This document shows positions 53,326 through 61,672 of a stretch of 64,000 nt of DNA, piece by piece; within the stretch, counting starts at the first letter, position 1; every line of letters starts with the position of its first letter. Origin of the DNA: an uncultured Treponema sp. (lineage in GTDB: Bacteria > Spirochaetota > Spirochaetia > Treponematales > Treponemataceae); assembly GCF_945873775.1 (NCBI RefSeq), contig NZ_CAMCEC010000008.1, forward strand, positions 1-64,000, given 5' to 3'. The notes under the pieces were generated by a model that was not told the origin of the DNA, did no database searches, and was given only the letters and a program-made list of their open reading frames with translations. A program made the position numbers and the translations under genes.

Positions 53326-54256
53326 AATATATACTTATAAAACTGTTTCTCTGGAATCTGGAATAATTCAGGCTGAATGGCAGGTTTACGGGCGTCCAAT
53401 ACCTGCGTCACACGAAATAAAATCCTGGAAAAAAAACGCGGATTTACAAATAAACTGTAATCTATATGTTTCAGCAAAAGAGCTTGATTCTTTTATTTCT
53501 AAAAATGCAGAAGCTTCATTTTATATTTTATGGAACTCTTTATCGGGAAGAAACGGAACTTCACTGCAAGGCTGCGCATTTGTTCAAAAGTATGAAAATA
53601 AAAGAAACGAAAACGTAAAAGAATATAATTTTTCTTGCATTGTTCCAGGAACTAAAATTGCGGGCGACACAGAAATTTCTTTGGTTCTGGCAATTTCTTC
53701 TGAAGATAAATTAGAGAAAAAGTCAGAATTTGCAACAGAAAAAGGATCGGTTATATTCAGAACTTCTGTGCTCTTGTATCTTGAAGGCGGTCAAGCTCTT
53801 TTTCCTGTAAAAGCAGTTTCTTTTAAGGAGCGTTCTGGAATTGCAAGAAATGCCTTGTATTATCTCCGCAAAAAATATATTGATTTGGACAGCAATTTTA
53901 ATGCGGCATACACTTTATTTTTTAATATAGAACATCCGCTTTTCAAAAAGATAAATTCAGATTTAGAGAATGATGTTGCCGCAAATTATCTGTTGAAAAT
54001 GATTATGTTTGATGTGTATAGAACTATTGTTTTTGATGCTCTTGATAAGGAACACGGACTTGATGAGCTTTCAGAGTCATTTGAGGAAAATGCTTTTACT
54101 TTACGCGCTGTTTATTCAAAAATTCTGAATGAAGTAAAAGAAAGGTACTTTCCAGAAAAGAATTTGGCTTCCTTAAAAGAAATGGTAAATCAAGGCGAAG
54201 AGCAAAGAAATTCTCTGTATACGGCAATTCAGGAATATGTTTTTGGAGATGAATAA
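53315..54256 (+). CDS. unrecognised protein (cassette gene 5)
   Basis: A 313-aa protein. GGGAGGAAGTTG before ATG 53315 fixes the start; it overlaps gene 4 by 11 bp. The N-terminal half (to about 190) is beta-rich (YKTVSLESGIIQAEWQVYG, VIFRTSVLLYLEGG), the C-terminal half helical (FKERSGIARNALYYLRKKYI, DLENDVAANYLLKMIMFDVY). I see no nuclease or ATP-binding motif. The pairing with a MORC-type ATPase and the placement before the DUF6339-like gene suggest an adaptor or structural subunit. Confidence 0.7.
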   Translation: MHNKIYTYKTVSLESGIIQAEWQVYGRPIPASHEIKSWKKNADLQINCNLYVSAKELDSFISKNAEASFYILWNSLSGRNGTSLQGCAFVQKYENKRNENVKEYNFSCIVPGTKIAGDTEISLVLAISSEDKLEKKSEFATEKGSVIFRTSVLLYLEGGQALFPVKAVSFKERSGIARNALYYLRKKYIDLDSNFNAAYTLFFNIEHPLFKKINSDLENDVAANYLLKMIMFDVYRTIVFDALDKEHGLDELSESFEENAFTLRAVYSKILNEVKERYFPEKNLASLKEMVNQGEEQRNSLYTAIQEYVFGDE

Positions 54257-54257
54257 G

Positions 54258-54998
54258 ATGAATGACGAAGATATAATCAGAGTTTATCCTGTAATTGATG
54301 ACGAGCCGGAAAAAATATATGAAAAATTAGAAAGCAGAGTATTTGTTTTTGAAGAATTAAGTGAAAACAAGCTTGTTCCTCCAGGAGTTGGAGATATGGT
54401 TTTGTATGAGGAACTTGATTTATTGCGGCAGAATGTAATTGCTCTTGCTAGAAAATACGGTTTTGGTGATATTAATCATAATGTTGGCAACTCTTTAAAA
54501 CTGAAATTTGATAAAGAGCTTGGAAGCTTAATTTATGAAAAAATGAAAATTACACCTTCTGTTGCTGCAACACTTCCTATGTGGCAGTTTTTAAATTTGC
54601 AATTATTGCCTGATGTCGTGTTTTGGCGTTGGGGAAATTCAAAAGAACATTTTTACTCAGAAAGAAGAAATTATCTTGGGACACAATGGTGGAGATATTA
54701 TCTTTTTTCTGATTCAGAAGAATCTTTAAAAATCTATTCAAAACTGAATGATGCTGAAATTGCAGAATTGTATGAACGTTCTGGAAGCAGAGGATTGCCA
54801 GAGCATATTTTTGAAATTTCAAAATGGTTTGCGCAGCTTTCCAGAAATATTCTTATAAAAAATGAAAGAGAAATGTTTCGCTCTGTAATAAAAAGATATA
54901 ATGCAGAACTTGGATTCAGAAATTATTTTTCACTTGATGAAAATGCCAAGTTTTCAATCTTTAAGAATTGCTTTGATGATACTGCTGGTTTAAAGTAG
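54258..54998 (+). CDS. DUF6339-like protein (cassette gene 6)
   Basis: A 246-aa protein, mainly helical after residue 60. ITPSVAATLPMWQFLNLQLLP, then PDVVFWRWGNSKEHF, then RRNYLGTQWWRYYLF resemble what I recall of DUF6339, a family found with Z1 helicases. The function is unknown. ATG 54258 is preferred (GGAG 9 nt upstream, directly after the stop of gene 5); a start at 54249 or 54237 would overlap it. It is the last gene of the cassette; no clear terminator follows. Confidence 0.7.
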   Translation: MNDEDIIRVYPVIDDEPEKIYEKLESRVFVFEELSENKLVPPGVGDMVLYEELDLLRQNVIALARKYGFGDINHNVGNSLKLKFDKELGSLIYEKMKITPSVAATLPMWQFLNLQLLPDVVFWRWGNSKEHFYSERRNYLGTQWWRYYLFSDSEESLKIYSKLNDAEIAELYERSGSRGLPEHIFEISKWFAQLSRNILIKNEREMFRSVIKRYNAELGFRNYFSLDENAKFSIFKNCFDDTAGLK

Positions 54999-55038
54999 GG
55001 CTTATTATTTTTTATGACCGATTTCCATCTCCCATTCT

Positions 55039-55200
55039 GTCTGTACATATTTCCCAGGTTGGCTGTATAAGAGCCCCAGCCAGATTGTGCTTACGCCCCA
55101 ATCATACTGTATAGCCGCCCCGGTTTGTCTGTGCCGCTTATACAGTTTGACTGGGCTTGCTATACAGTCAGTCTGTAGCTGCTGTACAGTTTGTCTGTAG
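55039..55200 (+). repeat. 22-bp phased repeats upstream of XRE gene
   Basis: The gap 54999-55357 contains repeated TATACAG/TGTACAG plus TTGTCTG words. TATACAG starts at 55139 and 55161 and TGTACAG at 55183, exactly 22 bp apart (two helical turns). Looser copies (TCTGTACA, CTGTATAA, CTGTATAG) lie upstream from 55039. They could be operators for the XRE regulator. Confidence 0.65.
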
Positions 55201-55357
55201 TTAAAAAGGTTTCTTTTTTTAATAATATTTACAAATTTGTGAAAAATATTTTATAAATTGCTTGATTTATTTATAAAACTGATATATATTTTACTTAGAT
55301 GCTAAACGAGAAAGAATCCAAAAGGTTCATTAAAGCCTTAGAACGAGAGGTACATTT

Positions 55358-55762
55358 ATGGGAGTAACGGCATTTGGAAAAATTTTGAGAAAAAGAAGAA
55401 TTGATTCTTCGGAAATTCTTGGAGATATGGCAAAGCGGCTAGATGTAAGCGCGGCTTACCTTTCTTCAATTGAAAACGGTCTGCGTGAAATTCCGGACTC
55501 TTTTGTTGAAAAGATTTCAAAGGAATACGGTCTTTCAGAGGCAGAAAAACAGGAGCTTGAAGAAGCGCAGGCGCAGTCAAAGGGCAGTGTGAATGTTCCC
55601 CTTGGCGAGCAGAAGGATTCAAGCGAATATCTTGAGACAGCTGTAATGTTTGCCAAGGATTTTTCAAAGCTTACAGAAGCGCAGGTCAAGCTGATGAAAG
55701 AGCTGCTTGAAAAGTTTCAGGCGGAATCTTCGGGAGAGAAAAATGGAAGTGGTGCAGTATGA
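55358..55762 (+). CDS. XRE-family regulator
   Basis: A 134-aa protein with an XRE/Cro HTH at about residues 5-65 (LRKRRIDSSEILGDMAKRLD, then VSAAYLSSIENGLREIPDSF). The C-terminal 60 residues are helical and charged (FAKDFSKLTEAQVKLMKELLEKF) and could dimerise. GAGAGG precedes the ATG. It overlaps the ImmA/IrrE-like gene by 20 bp, the classic repressor/anti-repressor-protease pair of mobile elements. Its likely operators are the 22-bp repeats upstream. Confidence 0.87.
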   Translation: MGVTAFGKILRKRRIDSSEILGDMAKRLDVSAAYLSSIENGLREIPDSFVEKISKEYGLSEAEKQELEEAQAQSKGSVNVPLGEQKDSSEYLETAVMFAKDFSKLTEAQVKLMKELLEKFQAESSGEKNGSGAV

Positions 55763-56408
55763 GACACAATTAAAAGACGTAAAATATTCAGAAACTTTAG
55801 TTCTTTCTGAAAACGAGATTAAAATAGCTTCTTTCTGGAGCCACCTGCTTTGCACGGCCGCCACGAACAGGAAGTTTGACCCGCTCTTTGTAATGGAAAA
55901 CATAATTCCCCGTTTTGACAGGACTTTCAACTATCTTATTGAGCCGCAGGATTTGTGGAATCATGGAAAAGACGTTGCGGCTTTTTACAATGCGGCTCAG
56001 AACGTGATTGTCATAAGAAGCGATGTCTACGAAGGTGCGCAGAATGGAAGCTATATCGACGTGATTACGGTTGCGCATGAGGTAGTGCACTGTATCCAGT
56101 CGATTATCTTGAGATTCATTAGAATTTTTGAGTGCGCGGAATTCAAAAAGGAGCTTTCAAAAATCAAGGCTGAGCAGATTCAGGAGCATGAGTTTCAGAC
56201 TGATTCGATAATGCGGCTTTTGTTCTCTCCGGAAGAAATCACAAAGGGCAGAACACAGGAGGAGGTTCTGGACGAGTATGTGCTAAAGCCAGTTCTTTCG
56301 CTTCTTTTCATTCTGATAAAGAATGTAGGAAAACAGTTCCTGAATTTGCTAAAGGAAGAAAATGCAAAAAGTCCTGCCTTAAATAAGAACTTCCTGGAGG
56401 CGGTCTAA
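55743..56408 (+). CDS. ImmA/IrrE-like metallopeptidase
   Basis: A 221-aa protein. VITVAHEVVHCIQ gives the HExxH zinc motif near residue 113 (HEVVH), and HEFQTDSI near 153 provides the further acidic ligand region. In the ImmA/ImmR model the protease cleaves the XRE repressor upon stress, which switches on nearby genes. The start is 55743 (GGGAGAGAAA upstream), overlapping the XRE gene; the ATG at 55707 lies well inside it. The C-terminal 50 residues are helical (LKPVLSLLFILIKNVGKQF). Confidence 0.78.
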   Translation: MEVVQYETQLKDVKYSETLVLSENEIKIASFWSHLLCTAATNRKFDPLFVMENIIPRFDRTFNYLIEPQDLWNHGKDVAAFYNAAQNVIVIRSDVYEGAQNGSYIDVITVAHEVVHCIQSIILRFIRIFECAEFKKELSKIKAEQIQEHEFQTDSIMRLLFSPEEITKGRTQEEVLDEYVLKPVLSLLFILIKNVGKQFLNLLKEENAKSPALNKNFLEAV

Positions 56409-56409
56409 A

Positions 56410-56502
56410 ATGAAAAAGAAATATTGTTTTTTAAGGAGGAAGCGGATGCACAATGGAATTGCCGGTGCTCTTGCAAAAAAAAACTTGAACCTACGCCAAT
56501 AG
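56410..56502 (+). CDS. small ORF with A9 run (possible frameshift site)
   Basis: Thirty codons. GGAGG lies 9 nt before ATG 56410, and AAGGAGG lies 6 nt before an internal ATG at 56446-56448. The frame passes a run of nine A residues (56475-56483) and stops at 56500. In the +1-shifted frame the reading continues as KLEPTPIDSSFAILSQDMPN to a stop near 56541, and that extension reads like protein. It could be a decayed or recoded small protein downstream of the metallopeptidase. Confidence 0.35.
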   Translation: MKKKYCFLRRKRMHNGIAGALAKKNLNLRQ

Positions 56503-56591
56503 ATTCAAGCTTTGCAATATTAAGTCAGGATATGCCTAACTAAAAAATAACTTTGTATATCCTACTTTTTATTCTGTCTTTTTGCAAGAGC
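56467..56591. repeat. 13-bp inverted repeat pair
   Basis: GCTCTTGCAAAAA (56467-56479) and its exact complement TTTTTGCAAGAGC (56579-56591), 99 bp apart. They could be ends of a small element or arms of a long RNA stem. The rest of 56503-56702 holds nothing I can call. Confidence 0.5.
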
Positions 56592-56702
56592 CAGAACAGC
56601 GTGCCGGTAAAATTAGATTGTTAAAATTGCCGGCTAAAACATTGCCGCATGGCAAAAAAATCAAAAGGCTCTTCACGCCATAAGTTGAAGAAGGATATAT
56701 AA

Positions 56703-57461
56703 ATGGAAAATATTTCTACATTAGAAAACAGCTCATCCTTGGTGAGCATAACATTAAAAGAAAACAAATTGAAAAAAGACGGAACTTATTACGCTACTGT
56801 AACGCGCAATAAGGCAAGCTTCAGAAACATTCTTTCAGAGATTGCGGAAGAAAACAAAGGGATTGACCCGTTTATTCTGCAGTACTGCGCAATTCTTCTG
56901 CAGAAGAAAATCTTAAAATTTCTTGAACAGGGGAAAGCCGTGAACATTCTTGACCTTGGAACTATGTACATTGCAATGGAAGTTTCTGCAAAGTCAAAAA
57001 CTGAAGTTTCGCAAAACGGAAAGTTCAAGGTAAGGTTTTCTCCTACAAAACTTACAAGCTCTTCTTTGCAGAATCTTAGCATTGATAAAATCGTCTACAA
57101 CGACAAGTCTCCTGAAATTGATTCTGTGGCAGACATCAGCACTGAAGAAGAGAATGTTCTTTCGTTAGGTGCACCGGCAAAAATAACCGGCGCAAACCTT
57201 AAGCTTGGTAGCGAAGAAAGCGGAATCTATTTTGCGGCTATTAGCTCAGATGAAAAATTGGAAGATTCTTCCACTTGGACAAGAATTGACGATTCAAAAG
57301 TATTCCGCAACAAGCCTGCAGAACTGAATTTCTTTGTGCCGCAAACTTTGGATTCTTCTAAAGAATACAAAGTTGTAATAAAAACAAACTACATTTCCGC
57401 AAGCGTTACCCGCAAGGAATTTTTGGAGTCCGTCAGCAGCGCTGTAAAAATAAAAGAATAA
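56703..57461 (+). CDS. HU-like DNA-binding protein with DUF4469-type C-terminus
   Basis: A 252-aa protein. Residues about 10-130 resemble the divergent HU/IHF-like family of Bacteroidetes and spirochaetes (NKASFRNILSEIAEENKG, IDPFILQYCAILLQKKILKF, VNILDLGTMYIAM, KFKVRFSPTKL). The C-terminal part (ITGANLKLGSEESGIYFAAI, AELNFFVPQTLDSSKEYKVV) looks like the Ig-like DUF4469 domain. GAAGGA precedes the ATG. The family is often coded beside mobile genes; its role in DNA organisation is inferred. Confidence 0.75.
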   Translation: MENISTLENSSSLVSITLKENKLKKDGTYYATVTRNKASFRNILSEIAEENKGIDPFILQYCAILLQKKILKFLEQGKAVNILDLGTMYIAMEVSAKSKTEVSQNGKFKVRFSPTKLTSSSLQNLSIDKIVYNDKSPEIDSVADISTEEENVLSLGAPAKITGANLKLGSEESGIYFAAISSDEKLEDSSTWTRIDDSKVFRNKPAELNFFVPQTLDSSKEYKVVIKTNYISASVTRKEFLESVSSAVKIKE

Positions 57462-57488
57462 CAACGTTGTAGGAACCTCAATTTTCGC

Positions 57489-57527
57489 CCGGTTCTTTCA
57501 TGATTCGTTGTGGGGAACCGGACGTTT
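57489..57527 (+). terminator. terminator-like hairpin
   Basis: CCGGTTC pairs with GAACCGG around a 19-nt loop and is followed by ACGTTTTC. It lies just after the HU-like gene. Confidence 0.5.
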
Positions 57528-57688
57528 TCAATTTTCATCTGCCATACAATTTATAGAAAATTTTTTCTGAACGATGTTATAATAATATTTATCTTAACTG
57601 TCATTTTCATGCTTGACGCGGGAATCTTGTTCAGTAGGAATAATGTCATTAAATTTAATTTACAACTCTCTTTTACAGGAGCTGCCCC

Positions 57689-59245
57689 ATGCAAAATTAT
57701 ACGCTTGAAGCTGCCGCAAAAAAACAAAATGAAATTCAGGAAAGTTTAAAATCCCAGCAGCAGAAATTTTTGCTTCCTGCTTTTCATGCGTTTTCTCCAG
57801 CGGGATGGTGCAACGACCCGAACGGCTTTTCGTTTTTCGGCGGAAAGTGCCATCTGTTTTTTCAGTATCATCCGTATTCAACGCAGTGGGGACCGATGCA
57901 CTGGGGACATCTTTGCACTTCGGATTTTGTGCGCTGGGAAATTCTTGAGCCTGCTCTTGCTCCTGATTCTGCTTCGGATTGTGAGGGCTGTTTTTCTGGC
58001 ACTGCGATTGAATTTGAAGGCCGGCACATTCTTGTGTATACAGGAGTTTCCAAAAATGCAAAAGGCGAAACGTTGCAGAACCAGTGCTTGGCGGAAGGCG
58101 ATGGACTTTGCTACAAAAAATTTCCTCATAATCCTGTAATTTCCGCAGCGGATGTTCCATTTGAATTTCAGAAAGGAGATTTCCGAGATCCAAAGTTGTG
58201 GCGCGAGGACGAAAAATTTTACATGGCGTGCGTTCTCAAATTGCCAGACGGAAAAGGCGCGCTTGTCTGCTTCCGCTCTGAAAATCTTCTTGACTGGAAA
58301 TTTGTTTCGGTGATTGACAAGAGCAGCGGAAAAAGCGGAATGTGGGAGTGTCCTGATATTTTTAAATTGGGCGGAAAAGACGTTGTGATTTTTTCTCCGC
58401 AGGAAATGAAGGCTGATTTTGATAATGGGCTTCACGACGGAAACAACAGTGTCTACATGACAGGAATTCTTAAGAGACCGGAATTTGTTTTTGAGCGCGA
58501 AATGCGGACTGAAAATTCTCTTAATTTTGCGCAGATTGACGGCGGAATTGATTTTTATGCACCGCAAACTTGCCTTGCTCCTGACGGACGAAGAATAATG
58601 ATTGCCTGGATGCAAAACTGGGAATCGTACATTACACCTAAAAATTATCTTTGGTCTGGAATGATGACTTTTCCCCGAGAGCTTGAATTTAAAAACGGAA
58701 AACTTTTTCAGAATCCTGTGCGCGAGCTTTTGTTATATAGAAAGAAATGCGAATGCGGTGTTGTCTCTGGAACTTCTAGTTTTATAAAAAATGGATTTTC
58801 CCATGGCGACATTGAACTTGAATTTTTTTCTGCTTTTGAAAATTCAGCTGACTGCAAAAATCAAGATGAAAAATTTTCTCTTGTATTAAGCAGAAAAGTT
58901 GCCGGCAAAAAGTTTTCTGTGGAATTCACTTGCGACTTTGTGGAACAAACTCTTTTCTTTGACCGAAGAAATTCTGTTGACGGAGGAGGAAAAATAAATT
59001 TCCGCAAAATGAAGCTTCCGCCGTCTTCGTTCAGCCATGAAGAATCAGTTCACGGAAAAAAGATTTACATGCGAATTTTGATCGATACTTGCTCCATTGA
59101 AGTTTTTGTTAATGGCGGAGAGTCGGCATTTACAAATGCGTTCTTTCTTATTCCAGATGCTTTTGTTAGCTCTGAAAATTCCGCGGTGCTTGAAATGTCA
59201 GTTTCTGGAAATATCCGCGCGGAATATAAAGTTTTTAAAATTTAA
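57689..59245 (+). CDS. GH32 sucrose/sucrose-6-phosphate hydrolase
   Basis: A 518-aa glycoside hydrolase of family 32. The three catalytic blocks are clear: WCNDPNGF near 41 (nucleophile Asp), FRDPKLW near 168 and WECPDIF near 219 (acid/base Glu). The five-bladed propeller is followed by a C-terminal beta-sandwich (RILIDTCSIEVFVNGGESAF). With no signal peptide it is cytoplasmic and splits imported sucrose, sucrose-6-phosphate or fructans. GGAG lies 7 nt before ATG. The fructokinase follows 18 bp downstream, giving a sucrose/fructan-use pair; no transporter gene is beside it. Confidence 0.92.
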   Translation: MQNYTLEAAAKKQNEIQESLKSQQQKFLLPAFHAFSPAGWCNDPNGFSFFGGKCHLFFQYHPYSTQWGPMHWGHLCTSDFVRWEILEPALAPDSASDCEGCFSGTAIEFEGRHILVYTGVSKNAKGETLQNQCLAEGDGLCYKKFPHNPVISAADVPFEFQKGDFRDPKLWREDEKFYMACVLKLPDGKGALVCFRSENLLDWKFVSVIDKSSGKSGMWECPDIFKLGGKDVVIFSPQEMKADFDNGLHDGNNSVYMTGILKRPEFVFEREMRTENSLNFAQIDGGIDFYAPQTCLAPDGRRIMIAWMQNWESYITPKNYLWSGMMTFPRELEFKNGKLFQNPVRELLLYRKKCECGVVSGTSSFIKNGFSHGDIELEFFSAFENSADCKNQDEKFSLVLSRKVAGKKFSVEFTCDFVEQTLFFDRRNSVDGGGKINFRKMKLPPSSFSHEESVHGKKIYMRILIDTCSIEVFVNGGESAFTNAFFLIPDAFVSSENSAVLEMSVSGNIRAEYKVFKI

Positions 59246-59263
59246 ATTATGGAGATTTGCAAA

Positions 59264-60253
59264 ATGAAAAATTACGATGTTGTTGCGTTGGGAGAGCTTC
59301 TTGTGGATTTTACTCAGAACGGGATAAGTGCGCAGGGAAACTGGCTTATGGAAGCGAACGCTGGAGGTGCTCCGTGCAATGTTCTTGCGATGCTTGCAAA
59401 ACTCGGGCATTCAGTTTCGTTTGTTGGAAAAGTCGGAGACGATATGTTTGGAAAAATGCTCCAGTCAAAAATTGCAAGTCTTGGAATTGGAACTGAAAAT
59501 CTTGTGCTTTCAAAAGAATACAAAACGACGCTCGCTTTTGTTCACACTTCAAATGACGGCGACAGAAGTTTTTCGTTTTATAGAAATCAAGGCGCGGATT
59601 CAATGCTTGAAAAATCTGAATTAAAACCAGAGTTGATTTCTGATGCGAAAATATTTCACTTTGGAACTTTATCAATGACAAATGAAATTTGCTTTGATGC
59701 CACAAAGTTTGCGCTTGAGACAGCAAAAAAATCCGGCGTGCTCCGTTCGTTTGACCCGAATCTGCGGCTTCTGCTTTGGGAAGATGAAAATCAGGCAAAA
59801 GAAAAAATTTTATTCGGACTTTCAGAATGTGAAATCTTAAAGATTGCGGCGGAAGAACTTGAATTTGTTTCAGGCAAAAAATCTATTTTTGATGGCGTAA
59901 ATTGGCTCCGCTCAAAATTCAATATTCCGCTGATTACAGTTACCAAGGGCAAGGACGGAAGCGAAGCATTTTACTCTGACGGAAAAATTTCCTTGCATGA
60001 ATCAGCCGAAACATTTTCAAATGTAAAGACAATCGACACGACTGGAGCTGGGGACACTTTTTGCGCTTGTGTTTTGCACGAAATTCTTTGCGGTGGATAT
60101 GAAACTTTTTCTGCAGAGCGTCTGAAAAAAATGCTTGTATTTGCAAATGCAGCTTCGTCGCTTGTAACAACAAAAAAAGGCTCGCTTTCAGTAATGCCTT
60201 CCCGTGCAGAAATTGAACTGCTGATAAAAAATTCCGCTGGACAAAGTGAATAG
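59264..60253 (+). CDS. PfkB-family fructokinase
   Basis: A 329-aa sugar kinase. The N-terminal PfkB block is GELLVDFTQNG plus NAGGAPCNVLAMLAKLGH, and the C-terminal block DTTGAGDTFCACVLHEIL near 258 holds the catalytic Asp. It phosphorylates fructose released by the GH32 enzyme to fructose-6-phosphate. ATG 59264 has GGAG 9 nt upstream; an ATG at 59249 lies within that ribosome site. Confidence 0.92.
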   Translation: MKNYDVVALGELLVDFTQNGISAQGNWLMEANAGGAPCNVLAMLAKLGHSVSFVGKVGDDMFGKMLQSKIASLGIGTENLVLSKEYKTTLAFVHTSNDGDRSFSFYRNQGADSMLEKSELKPELISDAKIFHFGTLSMTNEICFDATKFALETAKKSGVLRSFDPNLRLLLWEDENQAKEKILFGLSECEILKIAAEELEFVSGKKSIFDGVNWLRSKFNIPLITVTKGKDGSEAFYSDGKISLHESAETFSNVKTIDTTGAGDTFCACVLHEILCGGYETFSAERLKKMLVFANAASSLVTTKKGSLSVMPSRAEIELLIKNSAGQSE

Positions 60254-60453
60254 AAAAAAATTTTTTTATAAAGTTTTCTGAATTGCGCATTTGTTCCCTT
60301 GAACTTTTATGGCAAAGTGCTATTATTTAAGTATAATAATATAGAAGATTTTTTAGGTAGTGATTCAGATTTACTGTTTTTTTCTGTGTCTTATTCAGGA
60401 CTGAGCGCGAATCTTTTTTACTGTTCATTTGCCATTTTTATTGGGGAGGGATT

Positions 60454-61146
60454 ATGAAGTCCAGCGTGTTCACTGATTTTCTGAACGACCATTTTGTTTT
60501 GTTTACAAGCATTCTTTCCGGAGTTCTTTGCGCGCTTTATGTATGGAAAGGTTTTAACGAAGGATTTTTCGCCGGAACTTGGATTGTTGCCCTTATGAAT
60601 TTTCTTTATATTCCAACTGCGGCTTTTTTCAAGCGGAAATGTTTTTCTTACTTTTATCTTATTTATTCAACGATTCTTGTTTTTATGATTGCTTTTGAAA
60701 AAACATTTTTGTTCAATAATTTTACGGCTTTATTTATTGTGTGCATCGTAATTATGATAAAACCGCAGATAAAATATATTGCAATGTCTCTTTATTTTGC
60801 GGCAGTATGTGTTGCTTTTTCTATAAACGGTGAAAGCGTGTTTCATTTTTTGATTCATATTGCCCGCAGCATTTGGTTTGTTGGAAGCGTTTTCTTTGTT
60901 CTTGAAAATCAGTTTGAGCGCAAGCGGCTTGTTCTTTATGAAGATGAAGTTAAAATTCTTGAGCAGCTTTGCGATGGAAAAGTATATCAAAAAGAAGTTG
61001 AAGGCTTTAGCGAAAACACCGTGTACAGAAAACTCAAGGCGGCTCGTGAGCGCAACGGAAACATTACCCGTGAGCAGCTAATAGATTTGTTCAAAAAAGA
61101 GCGCATGGGAAGAAAATCTTCAGAAAAAACATTTCGCCAGATTTAG
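60454..61146 (+). CDS. membrane-anchored HTH regulator
   Basis: A 230-aa protein with about six hydrophobic segments in the first 150 residues, then a cytoplasmic domain of about 75 residues (EDEVKILEQLCDGKVYQKEV, then GFSENTVYRKLKAARERNGN, then ITREQLIDLF). That part has the shape of a LuxR-type or winged HTH. Membrane-bound one-component regulators of this kind sense envelope or membrane-soluble cues. GGGGAGG precedes the ATG, and TATAAT lies at about 60332. It follows the sucrose pair and could regulate it, but no direct evidence is visible. Confidence 0.6.
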   Translation: MKSSVFTDFLNDHFVLFTSILSGVLCALYVWKGFNEGFFAGTWIVALMNFLYIPTAAFFKRKCFSYFYLIYSTILVFMIAFEKTFLFNNFTALFIVCIVIMIKPQIKYIAMSLYFAAVCVAFSINGESVFHFLIHIARSIWFVGSVFFVLENQFERKRLVLYEDEVKILEQLCDGKVYQKEVEGFSENTVYRKLKAARERNGNITREQLIDLFKKERMGRKSSEKTFRQI

Positions 61147-61164
61147 TTTCCATGCTGCATCTTT

Positions 61165-61656
61165 TTATTGCCGTCCGCCAAGTTCTTTATCAAGCGCATA
61201 AAGACCTTCTGGTGTTGAGCCGAACATTTTGTACTTGTCTATAAGCTCCTTTGCTTTTTGCTCTTCTTCAAGCTGTTCGTTTATAAACCAGTTAAGAAAA
61301 TTTTTTGCAAACAAGTTTTTTTCTTTTTCAGCTTGAAAATAAAGCGTGGTTATAAGATTTGTTACGTACTCCTCATGCTCAAGGCTTTGATTTAGAACTT
61401 GAGAAATTGTTTCCGGCTTGTTCTTTGGCGCGCCAATCGGCATGAGTTCTACCGGCTGATTTACTTTGCACAGGTAGTCATAAATTTTCATTGCATGCTC
61501 TTCCTCTTCTTTTGCCTGCTGCTTGTACCATTCAGAAAATCCTGCAAGTCCTTTCATATCAAAAAAAGCCGCGAATCCAAGATAAATGTAAGCTGATTCA
61601 AATTCTTTTTGAATCTGTGTGTTCAGCATTGAAGTTAAAGTTGTGGTTGTGTTCAT
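61165..61656 (-). CDS. ferritin
   Basis: A 163-aa four-helix ferritin. Ferroxidase ligands are visible: Glu16-type in IQKEFESAYIYLGFAAFFD, EEEEHAMKIYDYL (ExxH) near 50, and EQLEEEQKAKELID near 127. It stores iron as ferric mineral and limits Fenton chemistry. ATG 61656 has GGAGG 6 nt before it; the longer frame is not needed. It lies 16 bp after the desulfoferrodoxin gene in the same direction, forming an oxygen-stress unit. Confidence 0.92.
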   Translation of the reverse strand: MNTTTTLTSMLNTQIQKEFESAYIYLGFAAFFDMKGLAGFSEWYKQQAKEEEEHAMKIYDYLCKVNQPVELMPIGAPKNKPETISQVLNQSLEHEEYVTNLITTLYFQAEKEKNLFAKNFLNWFINEQLEEEQKAKELIDKYKMFGSTPEGLYALDKELGGRQ

Positions 61657-61672
61657 AAAAATCCTCCGTAAA

